Shown piece by piece: positions 18,889-26,997 of a stretch of DNA of 64,000 bases. The stretch is from contig NZ_JACHZQ010000001.1 in assembly GCF_014193655.1 (NCBI RefSeq), forward strand, positions 620,001 to 684,000, in the 5' to 3' direction. Source of the stretch: Rhizobium sp. BK313. GTDB lineage: Bacteria; Pseudomonadota; Alphaproteobacteria; Rhizobiales; Rhizobiaceae. The notes beneath the pieces were generated by a model. The model was not told the origin of the DNA. It was given only the letters and a program-made list of their open reading frames with translations, and ran no database searches. Position 1 is the stretch's first letter. Every line of letters starts with the position of its first letter. The translations under genes were made by a program, and so were the position numbers.

Positions 18889-19590
18889 ATGATCGCGTGG
18901 ATCAGGAAAGCTATTCTTTGGGCTTGGCGGATCATGGCGACGCCTGCCGGTACGATTGGTCTCGGCTTCCTAACGCTCGGCGGCTTCGTTGGTGGCGTCA
19001 TGTTCTGGGGCGCGTTCAACACGGCGTTGGAAATAACCAACACCGAAAAATTCTGCACCTCCTGTCATGAGATGCACGACAACGTCTACCAGGAGCTGAG
19101 CCGCACCATCCACTTCTCCAACCGCTCAGGCGTGCGAGCAACCTGTCCGGATTGTCATGTACCCCATCAATGGACAGACAAGATCGCCCGCAAGATGCAG
19201 GCCTCGAAGGAGGTGTGGGGCAAGATATTTGGCACCATCGACACCCGTCCCAAGTTTCTTGCAATGCGCCTGGAGCTTGCAGAGCATGAATGGGCTCGCA
19301 TGAAGGCAAATGACAGCCTAGAGTGCCGCAATTGCCATTCCTCGGTTGCCATGGATTTGCAGAAGCAGACACAACGCGCGGCGGAAATCCACACTAAATA
19401 TCTTCTTCCGGGCAAAGCGACCTGCATCGACTGCCACAAGGGGATTGCACACGAACTCCCCAACATGGACGGAATCGATCCGGGGTGGAAAATGCCGAAA
19501 GAGTTGGAAGGTAAGAAAATGGCTGCAGAATCGCCCGTCGACGAACTTCAACGAGCCATTGCCGACTATCATCACGTTTCAGAGCAGTAG
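18889..19590 (+). CDS. napC: tetrahaem membrane cytochrome NapC
   Basis: A 233-residue NapC/NirT-family quinol dehydrogenase: a membrane anchor at about 20-43 and four CxxCH haem motifs at 56-60, 86-90, 146-150 and 179-183. It draws electrons from the quinol pool for NapAB. The C-terminal tail is polar. It is the last gene of the operon; napG and napH are absent, as usual for rhizobial napEFDABC. Confidence 0.94.
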   Translation: MIAWIRKAILWAWRIMATPAGTIGLGFLTLGGFVGGVMFWGAFNTALEITNTEKFCTSCHEMHDNVYQELSRTIHFSNRSGVRATCPDCHVPHQWTDKIARKMQASKEVWGKIFGTIDTRPKFLAMRLELAEHEWARMKANDSLECRNCHSSVAMDLQKQTQRAAEIHTKYLLPGKATCIDCHKGIAHELPNMDGIDPGWKMPKELEGKKMAAESPVDELQRAIADYHHVSEQ

Positions 19591-19889
19591 GAGTTGCTGC
19601 AAGTCCATCCTACCCTGTTCGTTTCCTTTAAGGGGAAGAGGCTGACCATCACGGTTTAGGACCGTAAGGGCCACAAGCGGCGAAATCCAATTCGCGCCCA
19701 CAAGCGGAAGCTGGTAGCTGTCACTACCGTGCGGCGCTTTTGTGCGCATCGCACTGCCGATTCAACGAGCGGACATCGTTAAGCCTTCATTAACCATATT
19801 TCGAAACAATAGGTTAACTGCACCAATGACTCAGCCGGTGCTGAAAAGAGCGATGTTCGTGCTCGCCGCCATCTTGCCGGAGACCGACA
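19591..19889. other. hairpin-rich intergenic region between napC and the ParA-like gene
   Basis: No protein gene is supported. Four short perfect hairpins follow one another: ACGGT/ACCGT (19651-19665), GCGAA/TTCGC (19680-19695), GGTAG/CTACC (19713-19728) and GCGC/GCGC (19734-19747). CCACAAGCGG is repeated exactly at 19671-19680 and 19698-19707. This could be a structured small RNA or a protein-binding site array; the 3' part (19780-19889) is AT-rich and probably carries the promoter of the ParA-like gene. Confidence 0.4.
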
Positions 19890-20603
19890 ATGCCAGTTAT
19901 CACATTTGCGAATACCAAAGGTGGCGCGGGGAAGACGACTGCAGTTTTGCTGTTGTCCACGGAACTGGCGCGACGCGGTTATCGCGTTACCATTCTCGAC
20001 GCAGATCCGCAGCACTGGATTTCGCACTGGTACGAAATCTCGGGCCATGTGCCAAACATCTCCGTTATCGATTTCGTGACCAGCGCATCCTTGCCCGTGC
20101 ATCTTTCCGAGAATAGTGCGACGGATTACTTCATTCTCGATCTGCCCGGCGCTCGTACGCCGTTGCTGGCAACGGCTCTCGGTCTCTCCGATCATGTGCT
20201 CATTCCGATCCAAGGCTGTGCGATGGATGCGCGAGGCGGGGCGCAGGTGCTGGAGTTGCTGCAATATCTGGAGCAGCGGGCCGGCATTCACATCAATCAT
20301 TCCGTCGTTCTGACCCGCGTGAATTCGATGGTAACCACCAGGGCGTTGCAGGTGGTGAAAACGCTGCTGTCCGAGCGTAGTGTCACGGTTCTCGAAACGC
20401 CGATCATCGAACGCTCGGCCTTCCGCGATATTTTCGATTGTGGCGGATCGCTCTATACGATGGATCCAAACCGGGTCAGCAATCTCGACAAGGCTCAGGA
20501 AAACGCCCGTGCTTTTGCCGAGGAAATGATGCGGCTTGTGCCGGCGCGGCTGACGGCTTCGGCCCGCAGCGTCGGCCATGAGGCGATCCGCAGCGCGGCC
20601 TAA
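19890..20603 (+). CDS. orphan ParA/MinD-like ATPase
   Basis: A 237-residue P-loop ATPase with the deviant Walker A KGGAGKTT at 10-17 (signature lysine Lys10), ILDADP at 35-40 and the switch strand FILDLPGA. It resembles VirC1 and other single ParA proteins that place DNA or protein complexes. There is no parB gene beside it and no N-terminal DNA-binding extension, so it is not a standard plasmid or chromosome partition pair. It stands alone between nap and the L,D-transpeptidase gene and ends at a shared bidirectional terminator. Confidence 0.85.
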   Translation: MPVITFANTKGGAGKTTAVLLLSTELARRGYRVTILDADPQHWISHWYEISGHVPNISVIDFVTSASLPVHLSENSATDYFILDLPGARTPLLATALGLSDHVLIPIQGCAMDARGGAQVLELLQYLEQRAGIHINHSVVLTRVNSMVTTRALQVVKTLLSERSVTVLETPIIERSAFRDIFDCGGSLYTMDPNRVSNLDKAQENARAFAEEMMRLVPARLTASARSVGHEAIRSAA

Positions 20604-20617
20604 CAAGCGTTCTTAAT

Positions 20618-20653
20618 AGAAAGGCCGCCGGATGGCACATCCGGCGGCCTTTC
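20618..20653. terminator. bidirectional terminator between the ParA-like and L,D-transpeptidase genes
   Basis: A 17-bp perfect stem (AGAAAGGCCGCCGGATG and its complement) around a GCA loop, with a U-rich end on the plus strand (TTTCTATTTG) and on the minus strand (TTTCTATTAAG). It serves two convergent genes. Confidence 0.88.
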
Positions 20654-20671
20654 TATTTGTTCCAAGTGCGA

Positions 20672-22168
20672 TCAATCGACGAATTCGACGACCACGCCGG
20701 GCTTGACCATCTTGGCGAGTTCGGTCGCATCCCAGTTGGTCAGGCGCACGCAACCATGGCTCTGCGACTTGCCGATCTTCGAAGGATCGGGGGTGCCGTG
20801 AATGCCGTAGGTCGGCTTCGACAGTGCCATCCAGACGACACCGACCGGGCCGTTGGGGCCAGGCGGAATGTCGAGGATCTTGTCGTTGGCGCCCTGCTTG
20901 AAGTTGATCTTCGGATTGTATGTGTAGCCCGGATTGAAGGCGACGCGTTCGACCGTGACCGTGCCGGAGGGCGAGGGCGTATCAGTCGAGCCGATGCTGG
21001 CAGGGTAGGCGGCAATCAGGGTGCCGCTGGCATCATAGGCAAAAACCTGCTTGCGGCCCTTGTCGGCGAGAATTTTTGCGACGGTGCCGGTTTTGCCCGG
21101 ACCGGTATTCACCACTTTGACCGTGGTGCCGGGAACGGTGAAGTCAACGCCGGGATTGAGTTCTTTCAGATAGCCTTCGTCCATATGAAAACGTTCGGCC
21201 AGCATTTCCGTGGTCGAGGTATAGCCGAGCGACGGCATCTGCGCCTTTGCGGCGTAGTCTTCAGGGATCGATGCGACATACGGGCCGGCGGCATCCGCAG
21301 GCGTGATCGTGTAGTTTTCGATCGGCATGCCGCCCGACAGGCGCAGTTGCTCGAGGATCGAATCGGTATCGTTGGGGTTCAGCGTCTGGCCGGTCATCTG
21401 CTGGTACGCATAGATCGCCTTGGTGACATTGGCACCCATGCGGCCATCGATCGCGCCCGGCGAAATGCCTTGGCGAGAGAGGAAGACCTCAAGCGCGGTG
21501 ATCTCCAATTTCGACTTGCCCTTTAGCGTGATGACGGGCTCGGCCGGCGGCTTGCGCTCGATGCCAGGCGTCTGCTCCTGGGGATCGATCGACGCATAGT
21601 CGTTGCTGTTCGGATTCGGTTGGGACTGATCCTGTCCTTGCTGGATTTGGCCGTTCACGTCCGGCAATGCTTGATTGTCGAGCGGCTCGCGCTGGATATC
21701 GCCGTCGCGCGGAATGCCGCTGGTGACAACGCCGCGATCCTGCTGTTGGCCATAGCCGTCGTCTGTGTAGCCGCCATTATTCCCGTAGTCATCGCCGCGA
21801 TATTGGCGATAGTCGCGGTAGCCGCCATTGTCGGAAAGCTGCGTGTCGCCATATCGGTTGCCGTTACCGTAGCCGTCGTCATTGTAGACTTGGCGCCCCG
21901 GCGCGCGCGGGTAATAGGTGCTCGCCCGCATCTCGGTGGCGACGACATTGCCGTAGCGGTCGATCAATACACGATGGCCACGCCCGTCGCGGGCGACGGT
22001 CACGACGCTTTGGTCCGGATATTGATCGAGGATTCGTCCGTCGGGGGTCACCAGAATGATATCGTTGTTCCCGTTGCGATAGTACTGTGCCTGCGCATTG
22101 GTCAATGCGAGGGCAGATGCCGTGGCCGCGAGGGCCAGAGTAAGGCTGAGTTTCAGGAACCGGTTCAC
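20672..22168 (-). CDS. L,D-transpeptidase (YkuD) with peptidoglycan-binding domain
   Basis: A 498-residue exported enzyme that would form 3-3 cross-links or attach proteins to peptidoglycan. It has a signal peptide (hydrophobic core about 6-25, ending NAQAQ), a Tyr/Asn/Gly-rich low-complexity stretch at about 70-125, a peptidoglycan-binding domain (GAIDGRMGANVTKAIYAYQ), a LysM-like part, and a C-terminal YkuD domain with HGT and the catalytic SHGCVRLTN. The start is taken as the GTG at 22168, behind GAGGA and exactly at the signal peptide; an ATG at 22210 would add 14 non-signal residues. Confidence 0.9.
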   Translation of the reverse strand: MNRFLKLSLTLALAATASALALTNAQAQYYRNGNNDIILVTPDGRILDQYPDQSVVTVARDGRGHRVLIDRYGNVVATEMRASTYYPRAPGRQVYNDDGYGNGNRYGDTQLSDNGGYRDYRQYRGDDYGNNGGYTDDGYGQQQDRGVVTSGIPRDGDIQREPLDNQALPDVNGQIQQGQDQSQPNPNSNDYASIDPQEQTPGIERKPPAEPVITLKGKSKLEITALEVFLSRQGISPGAIDGRMGANVTKAIYAYQQMTGQTLNPNDTDSILEQLRLSGGMPIENYTITPADAAGPYVASIPEDYAAKAQMPSLGYTSTTEMLAERFHMDEGYLKELNPGVDFTVPGTTVKVVNTGPGKTGTVAKILADKGRKQVFAYDASGTLIAAYPASIGSTDTPSPSGTVTVERVAFNPGYTYNPKINFKQGANDKILDIPPGPNGPVGVVWMALSKPTYGIHGTPDPSKIGKSQSHGCVRLTNWDATELAKMVKPGVVVEFVD

Positions 22169-22394
22169 GTCTGTCGAATCCTCGGGTGATGGCTGAGCCG
22201 ACACACACATGGCAATTTTGACGCCAGTGTGGAATTTAAGATTATCATGCTGAATAAAAGATAAAAATTCGTGTGATCAAGGCGTCAAGTTAACGATCGG
22301 TAAGACAAACCACCGCTAATTCTTGTCCTGTCCCGTTTTGAGGCCATTTTTGATGAGGCGGCCAATCGGGACCCGACCAGAGAGGATTGGAGGG

Positions 22395-23234
22395 ATGATG
22401 GATTTTGCCGCAGCCAAGGGACCGAAACTGACGCTGGATGAAGGCTCCGTGCTGGATATCGGCGCCTGCATCGTCGACGGCAACAATCTTGCGCCAGGAC
22501 GCGCCATTCCGGATGATGGTGACCCGCGCATCGATCATTCGCTGGAGGGCTTTCTCTTCACCTGTGGCCCGGATCATATCCGCCATCCGCAACCGATGTC
22601 GGGTGCTTTCGAGGGCAAACGCTATCCGCTGCACGGCTCTTTCTCCTCGCATCCCGCCAAAGTCCTGTGGACCCGTTTCGAGGATGGCAATGCGGAGTGC
22701 CGCGCCGATATAGATATTGTGACCGCCGAACACCGCACGGCGCGGCTGGAGCGCCATTGGCGCATTGACGGCGCGACGGGCGAAGTTTCGCTCACGGACC
22801 GTGTCGTCAACACCACCATCGAGGCGATGCCGGTCTTCCTGATGTATCATATGAATGTCGGCGGCAAATGGTTCGATGACGGCGTTCGCCTCTCCGGCCG
22901 GATGCTGGAAAACAGCGGTTTCCCCTGGACCTTCGGCGAGGAGTTGGGCGGCCTTTTCTGTGTGCCGGCGACGGCAAAGGGCGGGGATTGGTCGGAAGTG
23001 TGTCTCGGGCCGATCGCCGCCATCGGCGGCAAATCGCTGCGGGTACGATTCGGTACGGATACGCTGCCGTTCCTGCAGGTCTGGCGCAACCAGCGCGCGC
23101 CGGCGCATGTCCTCGGCATCGAGCCGGTTTCGCATCGCTTGACATCGCGCGCCGAGCTCCAGGAGGCGGGTGAATTCAATATTCTTCAGCCCGGGGAAGC
23201 CCGGAGTTTCGCGCTCAACTTTGCCTTCGTCTGA
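22395..23234 (+). CDS. aldose 1-epimerase family protein (DUF4432-like)
   Basis: A 279-residue protein with the all-beta galactose-mutarotase type fold. Recognisable parts are HPQPMSGAFEGKRYPLHGSFSS, FLMYHMNVGGKWFDDG and ending GIEPVSHRLTSRAELQEAG. A sugar or sugar-derivative epimerase role is likely by family, but the substrate is unknown. ATG codons stand at 22395 and 22398 behind AGAGGA; a longer in-frame reading from 22323 adds residues with no similarity. Divergent from the L,D-transpeptidase gene. Confidence 0.78.
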   Translation: MMDFAAAKGPKLTLDEGSVLDIGACIVDGNNLAPGRAIPDDGDPRIDHSLEGFLFTCGPDHIRHPQPMSGAFEGKRYPLHGSFSSHPAKVLWTRFEDGNAECRADIDIVTAEHRTARLERHWRIDGATGEVSLTDRVVNTTIEAMPVFLMYHMNVGGKWFDDGVRLSGRMLENSGFPWTFGEELGGLFCVPATAKGGDWSEVCLGPIAAIGGKSLRVRFGTDTLPFLQVWRNQRAPAHVLGIEPVSHRLTSRAELQEAGEFNILQPGEARSFALNFAFV

Positions 23235-23306
23235 AGGCCTGAACGGTTGACGCTTGCTTTATGGCGGCGTAGACCATGGCCCTCGGTTTCACAGAGGAAA
23301 TGAACC

Positions 23307-23645
23307 ATGGATATCCGCCCGATCGATGACGAATACTCCGTTTCCGGCCAGATCACCCTGGAGGATCTCGATCAGATCAAGGCCATGGGTTTCAACTCAA
23401 TCGTCTGCCACCGCCCGGACAATGAGAGCCCGGATCAGACACCGTTTTCCGCCATTGAAGCTCGCGCTAAGGAGCTGGGCCTCGAAATCGCGCATGTGCC
23501 CGTTGGACCGATGGGCGTGACTGAAGAGGCCGTGCAGGGCATGGTCGACGCGCTCGACGAATTTCCACGGCCGATGCTCGGCTACTGCCGCTCCGGAGCG
23601 CGCTCGACCGCGATCTATCAGAAGACGCATCACATCCGCGGCTGA
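23307..23645 (+). CDS. small dual-specificity-phosphatase-like protein (TIGR01244/DUF442)
   Basis: A 112-residue protein with the phosphatase/rhodanese-type active loop YCRSGARS at about 92-99. The N-terminal part (SGQITLEDLDQIKAMGFNSIVCHRPDNE) is typical of the TIGR01244 family, known both alone and fused to the sulfur-handling Blh hydrolase. The real substrate is not known for the free-standing form. AGAGGAAA precedes the ATG. Confidence 0.8.
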   Translation: MDIRPIDDEYSVSGQITLEDLDQIKAMGFNSIVCHRPDNESPDQTPFSAIEARAKELGLEIAHVPVGPMGVTEEAVQGMVDALDEFPRPMLGYCRSGARSTAIYQKTHHIRG

Positions 23646-23738
23646 GCGACGACTTCCAAACATACAAGAGATTGAGGGCGTTGCCGGTGGGCAGCGCCCG
23701 GTTTGTTACCCGTCACCGGACAACATCAGGAGAAAACC

Positions 23739-24083
23739 ATGAGCATCAAGCGTATCGACGTCGGAGCCCGCATGAGCGGCGCTGTCATCCACGGCAACAC
23801 TGTTTACCTCGCTGGTCAGGTTGGTGAAGGCGAAAGCGTCACGGATCAATGCAAGTCGGCACTGGCCGAAGTCGATCGCCTGCTCGCTGCCGCCGGCAGC
23901 AACAAGTCGAAGATCCTGCAGACGCTGATCTATCTCTCTGACATTTCCTATTTCGCCGAAATGAACGCCGCCTGGGAAGCCTGGATCGATCCAGCCAACA
24001 CGCCGGCCCGCGCCACCAGCGAGGCCAAGCTCGCTGCACCGAAATACAAGGTCGAGTTCATCGTCACCGCCGCGATCGACTGA
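23739..24083 (+). CDS. RidA/YjgF family protein
   Basis: A 114-residue RidA-superfamily protein. RidA proteins deaminate reactive enamine/imine intermediates; this one shows IHGNTVYLAGQVGEG, LIYLSDISYFAEMNAAW and the end VEFIVTAAID. The family catalytic Arg is expected near residue 100; here the matching region reads NTPARATSEAKLA, so an Arg is present but slightly displaced, as in subgroups Rid4-7. The ATG at 23739 follows AGGAGAAA. Convergent with the ThDP enzyme gene. Confidence 0.82.
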   Translation: MSIKRIDVGARMSGAVIHGNTVYLAGQVGEGESVTDQCKSALAEVDRLLAAAGSNKSKILQTLIYLSDISYFAEMNAAWEAWIDPANTPARATSEAKLAAPKYKVEFIVTAAID

Positions 24084-24106
24084 TCTGATCCGACGTGTTT
24101 TGCAAG

Positions 24107-24136
24107 GCCGGTGAGCTCGCACTCACCGGCTTTTTG
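24107..24136 (+). terminator. terminator after the RidA gene, overlapping the end of the ThDP-enzyme gene
   Basis: GCCGGTGAG and CTCACCGGC form a 9-bp stem around CTCGCA, followed by TTTTT. The last codons and TGA of the opposite gene (24123-24125) lie inside the right arm, so one sequence ends transcription on the plus strand and translation on the minus strand. Confidence 0.8.
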
Positions 24137-25781
24137 CTTGCGAAATTTCCGTCAAAGTGCGTGACGGCGTGATCGCCTCGGGATCGAGCACGATCTCGAT
24201 GATTGCCGGCTTGCCGCTGGCGCGCGCGCGTTCAAAGGCAGGGCCGAATTCCTCGGTGGTCTTCACCGTTTCGCCATGGCCGCCGTAAGCGCGGGCAAAG
24301 GCCGCAAAATCCGGATTGTTCAGCGCCGTGGCGCTGACGCGGCCGGGATATTCCCGCTCCTGATGCATGCGGATGGTGCCGTACATGCCGTTATTGATCA
24401 CCAGCGCGATCAAGGGCAGGTGATATTGCACGGCGGTCGCGAATTCCTGGCCGTGCATCATGAAACAGCCATCGCCGGCAAAGCAGATCACTTCGCGCTC
24501 GGGAAAGAGCTGCTTGGCGGCAACCGCCGCCGGCAAGCCATAACCCATCGAACCCGACGCAGGCCCGGCCTGGGTGTTGAAGCGACGAAAACGGTGAAAG
24601 CGGTGCAGCCAGGTGGCATAGTTGCCGGCGCCGTTGGTAAAGATCGTATCCTGCGCGGTATTGGCCTCTATCCAGTCCATGATGCGGCCCATATGCACGG
24701 CGCCGGGGCTCTTTTCCGGCGTCTTCGACCAGGCGAGATAAGCGGCGTGCATGCGCGCCGTCCGCTCTGCCCAACGCGGGTCTGCGGGCGCTTCCAGATC
24801 GGCGAGTGCCGCCACGAAATCGGCGGGGCTGGCGCAGATCGCCAGATCCGGGCGGTAAACGCGGCCGAGCTCAGATGGATCGGGATAAATGTGGATAAGC
24901 TGTTGCTGAGGGTAGGGGATGTCCATCAGCGTATAGCTGGAGGACGGCATTTCCGAGAAACGGCCACCGAGCAAGATCAGGAGGTCAGCTTCCTTGATCT
25001 CCTTTGCCAGCGCCGGATTGATGCCGATGCCGACATCGCCAGCGTAATTCGGATGCAGATGATCAAACAGCATCTGCCGGCGGAAGGAGCAGCCGACCGG
25101 CAGCTTGAAGCGTTCGGCAAAGCTTCTGAGATCGGCAACCGCATCCTCGTCCCAACGCGTGCCGCCGAGGATGACCATCGGTCGCTCGGCTGCGATCAGG
25201 CGCAGATAGAGATCGTCGATCTGGTTGCGGCCGGGATAGGCTGCCACCGGCATATAGTGCTTGGCATGCGGGGCTTCGACCTCGTCGCGCAGCATGTCCT
25301 CGGGCAGGGTCAGCACCACCGGGCCGGGCCGGCCTGATGTCGCAACGGCGAAGGCGCGGGTGACAAATTCCGGAATGCGGGCGGCGTCATCGATCTCACC
25401 GACCCATTTGGCGAATTCGGTGAAAGCGCGGCGGAATTCGACTTCCTGGAAGGCCTCGCGCTCGCGGGCATCACGCTGCACCTGGCCGATGAAAAGGATC
25501 ATCGGGATCGAATCCTGTCGCGCGATATGAAGGCCGGCAGAAGCGTTGGTTGCCCCAGGGCCACGGGTAACCATGCAGATGCCGGGTTCGCCCGTCAGAC
25601 GGCCCCAAGCGTCCGCCATCATCGCCGCACCGCCCTCCTGGCGGCAGACGAGCACGTCGATATCGCTGTCATGCAGCGCATCGAGCACGGCAAGAAAGCT
25701 TTCGCCGGGAACGCAGGAGATGCGTCGGACGCCGTTTGCCTTCAGTGCTTCGACGATGAGCTGGCCGCCGGTGCGTTTCAT
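24123..25781 (-). CDS. thiamine-diphosphate-dependent enzyme (acetolactate synthase-like)
   Basis: A 552-residue ThDP enzyme in three domains: N-terminal PYR domain with the activating Glu in CRQEGGAAMMADA (about residue 48), a central NAD/FAD-type domain, and a C-terminal PP domain with the cofactor motif GDGCFMMHGQ...VINNG. Sequence style is that of the large acetolactate-synthase/benzoylformate-decarboxylase superfamily. No regulatory subunit gene is adjacent, so true IlvB is unlikely. The start overlaps the stop of a CoA-transferase gene (ATGA); that pairing recalls oxalyl-CoA decarboxylase with formyl-CoA transferase, but oxalate specificity is not demonstrated by any motif I can check. 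Confidence 0.85.
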   Translation of the reverse strand: MKRTGGQLIVEALKANGVRRISCVPGESFLAVLDALHDSDIDVLVCRQEGGAAMMADAWGRLTGEPGICMVTRGPGATNASAGLHIARQDSIPMILFIGQVQRDAREREAFQEVEFRRAFTEFAKWVGEIDDAARIPEFVTRAFAVATSGRPGPVVLTLPEDMLRDEVEAPHAKHYMPVAAYPGRNQIDDLYLRLIAAERPMVILGGTRWDEDAVADLRSFAERFKLPVGCSFRRQMLFDHLHPNYAGDVGIGINPALAKEIKEADLLILLGGRFSEMPSSSYTLMDIPYPQQQLIHIYPDPSELGRVYRPDLAICASPADFVAALADLEAPADPRWAERTARMHAAYLAWSKTPEKSPGAVHMGRIMDWIEANTAQDTIFTNGAGNYATWLHRFHRFRRFNTQAGPASGSMGYGLPAAVAAKQLFPEREVICFAGDGCFMMHGQEFATAVQYHLPLIALVINNGMYGTIRMHQEREYPGRVSATALNNPDFAAFARAYGGHGETVKTTEEFGPAFERARASGKPAIIEIVLDPEAITPSRTLTEISQAKSR

Positions 25782-26980
25782 AGTTTTGCCTTTCCTTCCA
25801 GTTCCGCCAATTCGGCCAGAACCTCCTCCTGATGCTCGCCAAGACGCGGGCTCGGCCGCGTATACGTCAACGGCGTTTCCGACAAGACGACCGGCGTGCG
25901 CACGCTCGGGATGACGGTGCCGGCGGCATCCTCGAGATCGATCCGCAGGCCACGAGCCTGGATCTGCGGATCGGCGAACATGTCTTCGATCGTATTGATC
26001 GCGCCGGCCGGCACGGCATTGTCCTCGCAGGCTTTCATCAGATCCGCCTTCTTCCAGGAAAGCGTTTTTGCAGAGATGACAGCGCGGACATCGTGGCGAT
26101 GGGCGACGCGGGCCTTGTTGGTTGCATAGCGCTCATCATTTGCCTGCGTATCGATGCCGAGGATCGCGCAGAGGCGACGGAATTGTCCGTCATTGCCGAC
26201 AGCAAGGATCAGATAACCGTCAGCGGTCGGCACAACCTCATAGGGCGAGATATTGGGATGGGCATTTCCGAGGCGTGTGGGAGCCTTGCCTGAGATCAGA
26301 TAGTTCATGTTCTGATTGGCGAGCACGGCGGATTGGACATCAAGCAGCGCCATGTCGACAAGCTGGCCTTCACCGGTCTTCAGCGCGTGGATCAATGCCG
26401 CTTCGATCGCGGAGACCGCATAGATGCCGGTAAAGATATCGGCGATCGCGACGCCTGCCTTCATCGGCTGCCCGTCAGGCTCGCCGGTGATCGACATGAA
26501 GCCGGACATGCCCTGGACAATATAGTCGTAGCCCGCGAGAGCGGCATAGGGACCGGTCTGGCCGAAGCCGGTAATCGAACAATAGACCAATCCGGGATTG
26601 ATCTTCTTAAGGCTCTCGTAATCGAGCCCGTATTTCACCAGGCCACCAAGTTTGAAATTTTCGATCAGCACGTCGGCGGTCATGACCAGCCGTCGAACGA
26701 GAGCCTGGCCTTCCTCAGTCTTGAGATCGGCGATGACGGAGCGTTTGCCGCGATTGGCGGAATGGTAATAGGCGGCCGAAAGGTTTTCCCCATCCTTGCC
26801 CTCGACGAAGGGTGGCCCCCATTGGCGCGTGTCGTCACCCCCGTCCGGGTTCTCCACCTTGATGACATCGGCGCCGAGATCGGCCAGCATTTGTCCCGCC
26901 CAGGGGCCGGCAAGAACGCGGGCCAATTCGATGACGCGAATGCCGGAAAGGGGCGGTTTCTTGGTCTTATGATCGGTCAT
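25778..26980 (-). CDS. CaiB/BaiF family (class III) CoA-transferase
   Basis: A 400-residue family III CoA-transferase. The N-terminal IRVIELARVLAGPWAGQMLADLGADVIKVE is diagnostic, and the catalytic aspartate lies in VDMALLDVQ (the Asp after ALL). Other family features are GYDYIVQGMSG and GEPDGQP. It moves CoA between carboxylic acids; the actual pair is unknown. It is translationally coupled to the ThDP enzyme and 17 bases downstream of an EamA exporter gene, forming the middle of a probable four-gene operon. Confidence 0.9.
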   Translation of the reverse strand: MTDHKTKKPPLSGIRVIELARVLAGPWAGQMLADLGADVIKVENPDGGDDTRQWGPPFVEGKDGENLSAAYYHSANRGKRSVIADLKTEEGQALVRRLVMTADVLIENFKLGGLVKYGLDYESLKKINPGLVYCSITGFGQTGPYAALAGYDYIVQGMSGFMSITGEPDGQPMKAGVAIADIFTGIYAVSAIEAALIHALKTGEGQLVDMALLDVQSAVLANQNMNYLISGKAPTRLGNAHPNISPYEVVPTADGYLILAVGNDGQFRRLCAILGIDTQANDERYATNKARVAHRHDVRAVISAKTLSWKKADLMKACEDNAVPAGAINTIEDMFADPQIQARGLRIDLEDAAGTVIPSVRTPVVLSETPLTYTRPSPRLGEHQEEVLAELAELEGKAKL

Positions 26981-26997
26981 GTCGGTCCAGAGGGCGG

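Noticed and set aside
24123..26980. Oxalyl-CoA decarboxylase plus formyl-CoA transferase (oxc-frc)
   Set aside because: The gene pairing is suggestive, but I cannot point to Oxc-specific residues, so only family-level calls were given.
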